DNA from: Gorillibacterium sp.
GTDB lineage: Bacteria; Bacillota; Bacilli; Paenibacillales; NBRC-103111
Reading direction: 5' to 3'
DNA length: 6,072 nucleotides
Assembly: GCA_014380705.1 (NCBI GenBank)
Contig: JACMJI010000438.1
Coordinates: forward strand, 1-6,072
The translations under genes were made by a program, and so were the position numbers. This document shows, piece after piece, positions 1 through 5,539 of this stretch; within the stretch, counting starts at the first letter, position 1, and each line of letters begins with the position of its first letter. Below the pieces are notes generated by a model. It made no database searches, was not told the origin of the DNA, and was given only the letters and a program-made list of their open reading frames with translations.

Positions 1-137
1 CGATGAAGCTGATGAGAATTGCAGAATTTGCAATATTTCTTCTTCTCCAAGCGGTCAGGGTTGTTACGCTTGTTTTTGTTAGACGAATAGTTCCTCTGCT
101 TGCAGCTTGTACAGGCTAACGTTATAATAACCCGCAT
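1..137 (-). CDS. rpmG: 50S ribosomal protein L33, zinc-binding (C+) form; C-terminus cut by the window edge
   Basis: Structural protein of the large ribosomal subunit near the E site. I translated this by hand: 45 complete codons from an ATG at 137, beginning [12 protein letters not shown]. It has two CxxC pairs (C9/C12 and C36/C39), the zinc ribbon of the C+ type L33, and the late motif [11 protein letters not shown] typical of the family. Bacterial L33 is about 49 residues, so only the last few residues and the stop are missing. The start is supported by a strong Shine-Dalgarno GGAGGTG (144-150) six bases upstream. In Bacillus this copy (rpmGB) lies between sigH and secE-nusG, and the position here agrees. 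C+ and C- (cysteine-free) paralogues are exchanged under zinc limitation in some Firmicutes; whether this genome has a C- copy cannot be seen here. Confidence 0.95.
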   Translation of the reverse strand, partial: MRVIITLACTSCKQRNYSSNKNKRNNPDRLEKKKYCKFCNSHQLH

Positions 138-218
138 GGATTTCACCTCCCGAGACAACCAGAATTAAAGAACCCCGATTGTCCTGAGTAAACTCCGACA
201 AATAGGGCTACCTGAAAT

Positions 219-248
219 AATTTAGCATAACCGGCAGCGACCTGTCAA
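219..248 (-). promoter_or_regulatory. Sigma-A-type promoter for rpmG (-secE-nusG)
   Basis: A perfect -35 box TTGACA (243-248) is followed after 18 bases by TAAATT (219-224, 4 of 6 matches). A TG one base upstream of the -10 (TATGC before TAAATT) gives an extended -10 element, which can offset the weak hexamer. The predicted start is near 212, giving a leader of about 75 nt before rpmG. An imperfect inverted repeat, TTGTC...GACAA (179-201) with an inner GAG/CTC pair, could form a small stem-loop in that leader. It has no U-tract, so it is not a terminator. Promoter assigned by eye only. Confidence 0.6.
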
Positions 249-250
249 GG

Positions 251-283
251 AAAAATTGAAGGCTATAAAAAACTAAAAGCCTC
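251..283 (-). terminator. Weak terminator-like hairpin upstream of the rpmG promoter
   Basis: On the minus strand GAGGCU (278-283) can pair with AGCCUU (259-264), six pairs including one G-U. The loop is a U-rich 13 nt, and five U residues follow at 251-255 after a three-base spacer. The stem is short and the loop large, so termination would be inefficient. It sits between the short ORF ending at 283 and the -35 box of rpmG at 243-248, where it could insulate rpmG from leftover sigH transcription. Confidence 0.3.
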
Positions 284-440
284 TATTTGTGAAAGTAGTG
301 GACGTACTTACAGCAATTAAGAGCCATATTCCTCCTACCATTATTGACAGTTTAACATAAATACAAACCTTTCGTGGAGAGCCCCTCGTTATCTTTGCAT
401 GATCATATGAGCCAATAATAATAGAAAGAATTTAAATATA

Positions 441-482
441 AAAACACAGAAAAGCACCCGTCCTCCCTAGGAGATAGGTGCT
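441..482 (-). terminator. Intrinsic terminator of sigH
   Basis: Minus-strand RNA reads AGCACC (482-477), then CUCC (473-470), loop UAG, GGAG (466-463), then GGUGCU (458-453). This gives two perfect helices of six and four pairs separated by a small internal loop. A U-rich tail follows (UUUUCUGUGUUUUU, about 441-454). The first arm overlaps the sigH TAG stop (481-483), so the stem starts within the coding sequence. It is the first strong terminator seen downstream of the T-box leader and probably ends both sigH and any cysE-operon read-through transcripts. Confidence 0.85.
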
Positions 483-1131
483 AATAATACATATCACGCA
501 CTTCCAAATATCGTTCAAGCTTACGCTTGACCCGTTGGAGTGCATTATCAATGGATTTAACATGTCGATCCAGATCGACAGCGATTTCCTGGTATGAACG
601 GCCATCCAAATAAAGCATGAGCACTTTACGTTCCAGATCACTTAAGATCTCCTCAAGCTTGCTTTCCAGTCCACTAAATTCCTCCCGATTGATAATAAGC
701 TCCTCCGGGTCCGTCACTTTAGGTCCGCAGATAATATCAAGAAGCGTACGGTCTGATTCCTCATCATAAATGGGCTTGTCTAAAGAAATATAGGAATTAA
801 GCGGAATATGTTTCTGTCGGGTTGCAGTTTTAATAGCGGTAATGATCTGGCGTGTAATACAAAGCTCTGCAAAAGCCTTGAAGGAAGCCAGCTTGTCACC
901 CCGAAAATCACGAATAGACTTGTAAAGTCCAATCATGCCCTCTTGCACAATATCTTCACGATCAGCCCCTATCAAAAAATACGACCGGGCTTTGGCTCGA
1001 ACAAAATTCTTGTATTTGTTGATCATATACTCCAATGCTTCAGAATTACCTTCACGCACGGCCTCGACATTATCCTCGTCGGCCACCAGGGCATAGTCCC
1101 GTTTCCTTAAATCATATAGGTCAATACCCAC
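481..1131 (-). CDS. sigH: RNA polymerase sigma-H (Spo0H), transition-state/sporulation sigma factor
   Basis: Alternative sigma-70 family factor that directs RNA polymerase to transition-phase, competence and early sporulation promoters. The product is 216 residues (B. subtilis SigH is about 218). Region 2 spans about residues 20-110, with the core-binding helix DREDIVQEGMIGLYKSIRDF at 57-76 and the -10 recognition part CITRQIITAIKTATRQKH at 91-108. Region 4, a helix-turn-helix, lies at about 165-210, with the motif LYLDGRSYQEIA and the stretch KSIDNALQRVKRKLE. The start is GTG at 1131, seven bases after a GGAGGG Shine-Dalgarno (1139-1144); a GTG start may hold expression down. The gene has its own promoter in the 153-bp gap behind rae1 and a terminator at its stop. 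In B. subtilis sigH is repressed by AbrB; that is known of the relative and not visible here. Confidence 0.97.
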   Translation of the reverse strand: MGIDLYDLRKRDYALVADEDNVEAVREGNSEALEYMINKYKNFVRAKARSYFLIGADREDIVQEGMIGLYKSIRDFRGDKLASFKAFAELCITRQIITAIKTATRQKHIPLNSYISLDKPIYDEESDRTLLDIICGPKVTDPEELIINREEFSGLESKLEEILSDLERKVLMLYLDGRSYQEIAVDLDRHVKSIDNALQRVKRKLERYLEVRDMYY

Positions 1132-1209
1132 TAAAAATCCCTCCGGCCAGGCTTGTCAGGAAGTAAATGCATCTACCGTTAACTGGGAAATAACCAAACA
1201 TGTGTATCA

Positions 1210-1239
1210 AGTATACATGATTGCTCCGATTATCGTCAA
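1210..1239 (-). promoter_or_regulatory. Sigma-A-type promoter for sigH
   Basis: TTGACG (1234-1239) and TATACT (1210-1215), each 5 of 6 to consensus, are separated by 18 bases. The predicted transcription start is near 1203, about 70 nt before the GTG of sigH. A 19-bp imperfect dyad ATGTATAC..GATACACAT (1200-1218) covers the -10 box and start point and could be an operator or chance. Two copies of CGTTAAC flank the promoter (1177-1183 and 1251-1257). No terminator is visible between rae1 and this promoter, so sigH may also receive read-through. Confidence 0.7.
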
Positions 1240-1284
1240 CCATGTGAAAGCGTTAACGACACACAAAATATATGAAACTATCCG

Positions 1285-1797
1285 TTATTTGTCTCCTCTT
1301 CGCCATTTTTCAAAAATGTCTCTCGTCTCCTGGCTCATCTTACTATCAAACGTGTTACGAGATCGTGTCGATTCATTAATCTGTTTACGAACATCCTTAT
1401 GGCTTTCTCGTATCTTGATCAGAAGTTCTCTCGCAGGTAGCCGCAATGCTCCTCGGCCGAACACAACATGCTGCTCTGTCATATCAGAGGTTGCTACATA
1501 AACCTGTCTCCGCCGCCCTGTAAGGTCTGACACCAATCGCTCAATCAGTTCATCCGCGGTCTCTTTTTCTTTTGTATAAATAACATTCAGCTTACTATGC
1601 TCATAGATACCACCATGACCGGGAACCTGATAAGCATCGAACACGAGATATATTGTCATCCCAGAATAGCCTTGGTAATCAGAGAGAATATCAATCAGCC
1701 GATCTCGCGAGTCCTCTAGATGAATATCACGAAGCTTAGCTAACTCGGGCCAAGCTCCAATGATGTTATACCCATCCACGATTAAATAGTCCTTCAT
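1285..1797 (-). CDS. rae1: Ribosome-dependent endoribonuclease Rae1 (YacP, NYN domain)
   Basis: Known family role: Rae1 enters the ribosomal A site and cleaves certain mRNAs in a translation-dependent way. The product is 170 residues, the same as B. subtilis YacP/Rae1, and is a single NYN (PIN-like) nuclease domain. Candidate acidic and polar metal-site residues are D8 and N11 in the opening IVDGYNIIG motif, D54 in VFDAY, D82 in TADE and D105 in VATSD. A basic C-terminal tail (about 125-170) could contact rRNA. The ATG at 1797 lies six bases after the rlmB stop, and only a weak AGG-like Shine-Dalgarno is visible (near 1801-1803), so translation is probably coupled to rlmB. Last gene of the compact run before the 153-bp gap in front of sigH. 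Confidence 0.93.
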   Translation of the reverse strand: MKDYLIVDGYNIIGAWPELAKLRDIHLEDSRDRLIDILSDYQGYSGMTIYLVFDAYQVPGHGGIYEHSKLNVIYTKEKETADELIERLVSDLTGRRRQVYVATSDMTEQHVVFGRGALRLPARELLIKIRESHKDVRKQINESTRSRNTFDSKMSQETRDIFEKWRRGDK

Positions 1798-1803
1798 ATT
1801 GGC

Positions 1804-2547
1804 CTATTTCACGATCTGGCGCTGGCGTATAACCTCATACATAAGGACAGAGGCGGCGACTGAGGCATTCAAGGAGTTGATGCTTCCAAACATAGGCAGC
1901 TTAACAAGAAAATCGCATTTTTCCCGAATAAGTCGGCCTATGCCCTTACTTTCATTACCGATGACTAATGCCAAGGGTATACGTAAGTCTGTCTGATAGA
2001 CATTCTGCTTCGCCTCACCGGCAGCCCCCGCCACCCAAATCCCGCGCTCTTTCAGCATGTCAATGGTTTGGGCCAGGTTTGTTACCTTGGCGACCGGAAC
2101 ATACTCAATGGCACCAGCGGACGTTTTAGATACAGTAGCTGTAAGTCCTACAGATCTGCGTTTGGGAATAACGACACCATGAACACCCGTACACTCTGCT
2201 GTTCGCAGAATGGAGCCAAGGTTATGAGGGTCTTCGATTTCATCTAATAAAAGCAGGAAAGGCACTTCGCCTTCTTTTTCAGCAGCCTTAAGGATATCCT
2301 CAAGTTCTGCGTAATCGTAGGCTGCAACCTGAGCTACTACACCTTGGTGCTGCACATCTCCAACCATCTGGTCTAGCTTACGTTTATCTGCGGTTTGAAT
2401 AATAATCCCAAGGGGCTTTGCCTCCGCAATGACCGGTCCGATATAGTGCTTTTGTGCGCCTTCAGCAATCCATATTTTGTGAATTGTTCTTCCCGCACGC
2501 AGTGCTTCCAGGACCGAATGCTTCCCTGCTAAAAATTCTTCTTCCAT
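1804..2547 (-). CDS. rlmB: 23S rRNA (guanosine-2'-O)-methyltransferase RlmB (YacO, TrmH/SpoU family)
   Basis: SAM-dependent 2'-O-methylation of the P-loop guanosine of 23S rRNA (G2251 in E. coli numbering); the substrate is assigned from the family. The product is 247 residues, matching the family. The N-terminal substrate-binding domain (about 1-75) starts with FLAGKHSVLEAL. The SPOUT knot domain follows, with motif 1 DEIEDPHNLGSILRTAE at 102-118 (N109 and R115 are the usual key residues). Motif 2 is VIGNESKGI at 195-203, and motif 3 is LPMFGSINSLNASVAASVL at 217-235. The start ATG at 2547 follows a strong GGAGGAT Shine-Dalgarno (2555-2561). It is 39 bp downstream of mrnC, the largest gap in the run. 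Confidence 0.95.
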   Translation of the reverse strand: MEEEFLAGKHSVLEALRAGRTIHKIWIAEGAQKHYIGPVIAEAKPLGIIIQTADKRKLDQMVGDVQHQGVVAQVAAYDYAELEDILKAAEKEGEVPFLLLLDEIEDPHNLGSILRTAECTGVHGVVIPKRRSVGLTATVSKTSAGAIEYVPVAKVTNLAQTIDMLKERGIWVAGAAGEAKQNVYQTDLRIPLALVIGNESKGIGRLIREKCDFLVKLPMFGSINSLNASVAASVLMYEVIRQRQIVK

Positions 2548-2586
2548 CTTTTATATCCTCCCGAGAGTTTGGCCAGATTGTCTAAG

Positions 2587-2991
2587 TTATTCGCTGATAC
2601 TGGTCATCATAATTTCGTGCAGGCGAGTAAAGCTCTGCTGGTAATAAAGATATCCGATCAGACATTCAAAAGCGGTGCTATGTCGATACACGAGCACGTC
2701 TGTGTTCTTTGGCACCGTTCCTGACTTGGCATTGCGCCCGCGCCGCACCATGTTCAGCTCTTCCTCAGACAGCAGCGGCATGATGCGTTCAAGGGCTTTA
2801 GCCTGAGCCTTAGCTGATACGTACCGCGTTGATTCCAGATGTAGATGGTGGGGACGGTGGTTAGGCTTAGAGGCGACAAATTGCCGGATGAACAGATCGT
2901 AGACTGCATCGCCAACAAAAGCTAGTGCAAGTGGACTCATGAGGTTCGGGCCCTTAGCTGGTAAAAATGAAAATATCGTGTTATCCATCAT
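2587..2991 (-). CDS. mrnC: Mini-ribonuclease III (Mini-III)
   Basis: Dimeric RNase III-like enzyme that matures the ends of 23S rRNA precursor. It has the RNase III catalytic domain but no double-stranded RNA-binding domain, consistent with its 134 residues (B. subtilis about 143). The signature LALAFVGDAVYDLFIR covers 21-36, with D28 the expected catalytic aspartate. RRGRNAKSG (83-91) and VYRHSTAFECLIGYLY (101-116) carry the second acidic centre at E109. Two ATG codons are adjacent (2991 and 2988). AAGGAG (2995-3000), which overlaps the cysS stop, is three bases from the first and six from the second, so the second may be the real start. It lies seven bases after cysS, so translation is probably coupled. 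Confidence 0.94.
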   Translation of the reverse strand: MMDNTIFSFLPAKGPNLMSPLALAFVGDAVYDLFIRQFVASKPNHRPHHLHLESTRYVSAKAQAKALERIMPLLSEEELNMVRRGRNAKSGTVPKNTDVLVYRHSTAFECLIGYLYYQQSFTRLHEIMMTSISE

Positions 2992-2998
2992 TAGCTCC

Positions 2999-4432
2999 TT
3001 ATTTTCGCCGCCAACGGATGCCCTGTGGGGTATCCTCTAGAATAATCCCGAGATTTGTGAGCTGCTCACGGATTTCATCGGCTCGGCTCCAGTTTTTCGT
3101 TCTCCGAGCCTCCTGCCGCTCCTCAATCAGGCATTCAATCTCTTCATCTACATTCTCTGTTTCCTCAGCATAGAGCAGTTGGAGTACCGAATCCATCGTC
3201 TCAAAGGCCGTGATCCACGCTCTAAGCGACTCTGCTACAACCACTTTATCCTGCATGTACCGGTGAGCAGCAGCAGCCAAATCGAACATCGCGGTGATGG
3301 CGTCTGGTGTATTGAAGTCTTCATTCATGCTGTTTTGAAAATGAGCCATCGAATGCTCCAAAGCTTGGTTCACTTCAGCATCGATTTGACCCAAATCAGG
3401 TTGAATTCCGACCGTATCAGTAGACTTCGCCTGTTCCAAGGTCTGCAAACGGTAGCGAAGATTGGCCATGCTATTATTCAACCGATCTACTCCTGCTTCT
3501 GCCTGTTGAAGGGATTCTCCGTTAAAGTTTAGCGGGTTGCGGTAGTGAGTAGAGAGGATTACGAAACGCAGCCATTCTGCACGATTTTCCTTGAGAAGTT
3601 GGCGAACCGTCAGGCCATTACCGAGGGATTTTGACATTTTCTCATTATCGATATTCAGAAAAGCATTGTGCATCCAGTAGTGGGCAAGTGGTTTACCATA
3701 CAGGGATTCGGACTGGGCCGCTTCGCATTCGTGGTGCGGGAATTGCAGATCCTCGCCGCCTCCATGGATATCAATGGTTTCGCCAAGGTACTTTGCAGCC
3801 ATAGCGGAGCATTCAATATGCCACCCTGGACGTCCCTGCCCCCAAGGGCTTAACCAACTGATCTCACCAGGTTTAGCTGTCTTCCATAGAACAAAATCCT
3901 GAGGGCTCTTCTTGCGTGCACCCACCTCAATTCGAATTCCGTACTGTAGATCATCTAAATTTTTGTGAGAGATCTGACCATATTTCTCAAAACTTTCGGT
4001 GCGGAAATAGACGTCCCCTCCGCTTTCATAAGCGACATCCTTCGCAATTAACTCATTAACAAAAGCAATGATCTCCGGGATATTCTCGGTCACACGAGGA
4101 TTTAGGGTTTCGCCAATCTTGAGCCCCTTTGTGTCCTCCTGATAAGCGAGAATGTATTTATCTGCAAGCTCTAGAACTGAACTCCCTGTTTCCTCTGCTT
4201 TACGAATCAATTTATCATCCACATCTGTAAAATTAACGACAGAGCTAACTTTATAACCAACATACTCCAGATATCTCCGTACGGTATCAAAAAAGATAAC
4301 CGGGCGTGAATTACCGATATGGATGTAGTCGTATACGGTTGGTCCACAGACGTACATCGTTACTTTACCCGGTTCAATTGACTTAAAATCCTCTTTCTTG
4401 CGCGTGAGTGTATTATAAATTTTTAGCGTCAT
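2999..4432 (-). CDS. cysS: Cysteinyl-tRNA synthetase
   Basis: Class I aminoacyl-tRNA synthetase that activates cysteine with ATP and charges tRNA-Cys in the cytoplasm. The product is 477 residues (B. subtilis about 466). The HIGH-type motif HIGN is at 38-41 and KMSKS at 265-269. The active-site zinc ligands that select cysteine are present: C29, C208, H233 and E237, the last two in [12 protein letters not shown]. The C-terminal helical anticodon-binding part follows to residue 477. The ATG at 4432 lies inside cysE, giving a 20-nt overlap. GGAGG (4444-4448) is 11 bases upstream, longer than usual, with a nearer AAGAGA, so coupling to cysE translation is likely. It lies downstream of the cysteine T-box, as in B. 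subtilis cysES. Confidence 0.98.
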   Translation of the reverse strand: MTLKIYNTLTRKKEDFKSIEPGKVTMYVCGPTVYDYIHIGNSRPVIFFDTVRRYLEYVGYKVSSVVNFTDVDDKLIRKAEETGSSVLELADKYILAYQEDTKGLKIGETLNPRVTENIPEIIAFVNELIAKDVAYESGGDVYFRTESFEKYGQISHKNLDDLQYGIRIEVGARKKSPQDFVLWKTAKPGEISWLSPWGQGRPGWHIECSAMAAKYLGETIDIHGGGEDLQFPHHECEAAQSESLYGKPLAHYWMHNAFLNIDNEKMSKSLGNGLTVRQLLKENRAEWLRFVILSTHYRNPLNFNGESLQQAEAGVDRLNNSMANLRYRLQTLEQAKSTDTVGIQPDLGQIDAEVNQALEHSMAHFQNSMNEDFNTPDAITAMFDLAAAAHRYMQDKVVVAESLRAWITAFETMDSVLQLLYAEETENVDEEIECLIEERQEARRTKNWSRADEIREQLTNLGIILEDTPQGIRWRRK

Positions 4433-5084
4433 TGTCTCTTATGCCTCCGTTCTTTGTCTGCTCCTGCTCTAACAGCTCTTTCAGTTCATCAATCTGCTTC
4501 TGCAATATTCGACAAATATCGATTACGGGATCTGGTAAATCCGCATGATTTAGCCGTTCAACCCGTTTGCCATCACGCTTCACGACCCGTCCGGGGTTGC
4601 CCACAACCGTACTGTTCGCTGGCACTTCTCTAAGTACGACCGAGTTAGCACCAATACGGGAAAAATCGCCTACCTTAAAGGAACCAAGTATCTTCGCTCC
4701 GGAGCCTATGACCACATTACTGCCGACGGTAGGATGGCGTTTGCCTTTTTCCTTACCCGTCCCCCCGAGTGTTACCCCTTGGTACAAGACGACGTCATCA
4801 CCGATTTCACAGGTTTCTCCAATGACAACCCCCATCCCATGGTCAATAAAAAGCCGTGAGCCAATCACAGCCCCAGGATGAATCTCAATACCTGTCATAA
4901 AACGACCAAACTGAGAAACACAGCGGGCAAAGGCAAAGCTATTCTTCTTATAAAACCAATGGGCAATTCGATGCAGCCAAATAGCGTGCAGCCCAGAATA
5001 AGTTAGAATAACTTCAAAGTGGGAACGCGCCGCGGGGTCATTGTCGAAAACCGCATGGATATCAGACCGAAAACGTCGAAGCAT
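4413..5084 (-). CDS. cysE: Serine O-acetyltransferase
   Basis: Transfers acetyl from acetyl-CoA to L-serine to give O-acetylserine, the first committed step of cysteine synthesis. I place the start at the ATG at 5084 (223 residues, beginning [20 protein letters not shown]). This matches the usual family N-terminus, and GGGGG (5093-5097) lies eight bases upstream. An in-frame ATG at 5144 would add 20 residues (MVNPFL...), but it has only a weak GGA site, a stop directly before it, and no counterpart in the B. subtilis protein. The N-terminal helical domain contains [16 protein letters not shown] left-handed beta-helix of hexapeptide repeats runs from about [10 protein letters not shown] onward. 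The catalytic Asp-His pair is in [12 protein letters not shown], and the cofactor loop [13 protein letters not shown] follows. The C-terminus is a short glutamine/glutamate-rich helix. Regulated by the upstream T-box. Confidence 0.95.
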   Translation of the reverse strand: MLRRFRSDIHAVFDNDPAARSHFEVILTYSGLHAIWLHRIAHWFYKKNSFAFARCVSQFGRFMTGIEIHPGAVIGSRLFIDHGMGVVIGETCEIGDDVVLYQGVTLGGTGKEKGKRHPTVGSNVVIGSGAKILGSFKVGDFSRIGANSVVLREVPANSTVVGNPGRVVKRDGKRVERLNHADLPDPVIDICRILQKQIDELKELLEQEQTKNGGIRDNDAKNL

Positions 5085-5162
5085 AATTGGAACCCCCAGA
5101 ATCGATAAGAATTTAGCTTGTATGCGTAAGAATGGATTCACCATTCATCCAAAGTAAAGAGT

Positions 5163-5202
5163 AAAAAAGCGCCTCTGCAGCCATTAGGCCACAGAGGCGC
5201 TT
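5163..5202 (-). terminator. Intrinsic terminator of the cysE T-box (regulated)
   Basis: AAGCGCCUCUG (5202-5192) pairs perfectly over 11 positions with CAGAGGCGCUU (5177-5167), with an inner GGC/GCC pair, followed by six U residues at 5163-5168. The first arm is the same AGCGCCUCUG that closes the antiterminator, so the two folds exclude each other. This terminator also blocks read-through from gltX when tRNA-Cys is charged. Confidence 0.95.
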
Positions 5203-5503
5203 GTCAGCGCGGTTCCACTCTGCTTGGGAAAGTCTCCCCTAATGAATTACTGTCATACTGCGCAAATATCCGCAATAAAGACAATGGCCAAAGGTTCAAT
5301 TCCCCACTTTAACGTCCTTATCGTGGACGACCCCGGTAGAATCTATGGTTGCCCATTCGACTCCACTGCTCACGGGTGCATTTCCTTCCGACGGAAATGG
5401 ATATCTTACAGCCGGGACAATATTACGCTGTCCTGGATATCCTCTCTGGGCTCTCACGTCTGGTCGTACTCTCCCGGTCACGGCATTTACTCGTATTTAT
5501 CTT
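5163..5503 (-). promoter_or_regulatory. Cysteine-specific T-box riboswitch leader of cysE-cysS
   Basis: Senses uncharged tRNA-Cys and allows read-through into cysE-cysS. Stem I (5373-5476) has base CGGG/CCCG. Its specifier loop has AGUA (5467-5470) opposite AAAUGCA, with UGC (Cys) at 5378-5380 followed by the typical ACC..GUGAG. Stem I continues with helices CC/GG, GACG/CGUC and GGAUAUC/GAUAUCC (5436-5442 with 5399-5405), with an AGAGA bulge. Stem II (5336-5366) is GUGGAGUC/GAUUCUAC capped by AUGG-GCAA-CCAU. A CGUCC/GGACG hairpin (5313-5329) occupies the IIA/B position. Stem III spans 5244-5302. The antiterminator is CAGAG, bulge UGGAACC, GCGCU, loop GACA, AGCGC, CUCUG (5222-5192). The UGGA of the bulge complements UCCA, that is U73-CCA, the acceptor end of tRNA-Cys. 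Structures were paired by hand. Confidence 0.95.
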
Positions 5504-5509
5504 TGATTA

Positions 5510-5539
5510 AGTATAGCTCAATCCTGCCTGCTATGACAA
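5510..5539 (-). promoter_or_regulatory. Sigma-A-type promoter of the cysE operon, overlapping the gltX stop
   Basis: TTGTCA (5534-5539) and TATACT (5510-5515), each 5 of 6 to consensus, are separated by 18 bases. The -35 box is the last two gltX codons (Leu-Ser) and the gltX TAG lies in the spacer. The predicted start near 5503 puts the 5' end about 27 nt before Stem I of the T-box, as expected for such leaders. I saw no terminator between gltX and this promoter. Confidence 0.65.

Larger units (their letters stand above)
138..440. other. Intergenic region between sigH and rpmG
   Basis: This stretch of about 300 bases separates the sigH terminator from rpmG. Read on the minus strand it holds an AT-rich segment (about 400-440). 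Next comes a 14-codon ORF, ATG at 327 to TAG at 283-285, encoding MALNCCKYVHYFHK. It has an AGGAGG Shine-Dalgarno site (331-336) only three bases upstream of the ATG, which is close for that motif. The stop is followed at once by a weak hairpin and U-run (251-283), then the rpmG promoter and leader. I recognise no homologue for the peptide and no convincing promoter in front of it. It may be chance, a leader peptide, or an unannotated mini-gene read by leakage from sigH. I see no tRNA, repeat or larger ORF. Confidence 0.4.

Noticed and set aside
179..201. Inverted repeat in the rpmG leader as a terminator or riboswitch
   Set aside because: It has only five outer and three inner pairs with no U-tract, and matches no leader class I know; kept only as a possible stem-loop.
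432..641. 69-codon minus-strand ORF overlapping the end of sigH
   Set aside because: It is out of frame with sigH region 4, runs through the terminator, and has no ribosome site; the sigH frame is clearly the coding one.
808..1110. 100-codon plus-strand ORF opposite sigH region 2
   Set aside because: It is a complement shadow of one of the most conserved parts of SigH.
3179..3532. 117-codon plus-strand ORF inside cysS
   Set aside because: It is antisense to a conserved synthetase with intact motifs, and the translation looks like a complement-strand shadow.
4567..4881. 104-codon plus-strand ORF inside cysE
   Set aside because: It is antisense to the hexapeptide-repeat region; the repeated codons of cysE keep the opposite frame open.
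5349..5356. UGG or GGC in the Stem II loop as alternative T-box specifier
   Set aside because: These bases form the AUGG-GCAA-CCAU cap of Stem II, while UGC at 5378-5380 sits in a proper specifier loop opposite AGUA.
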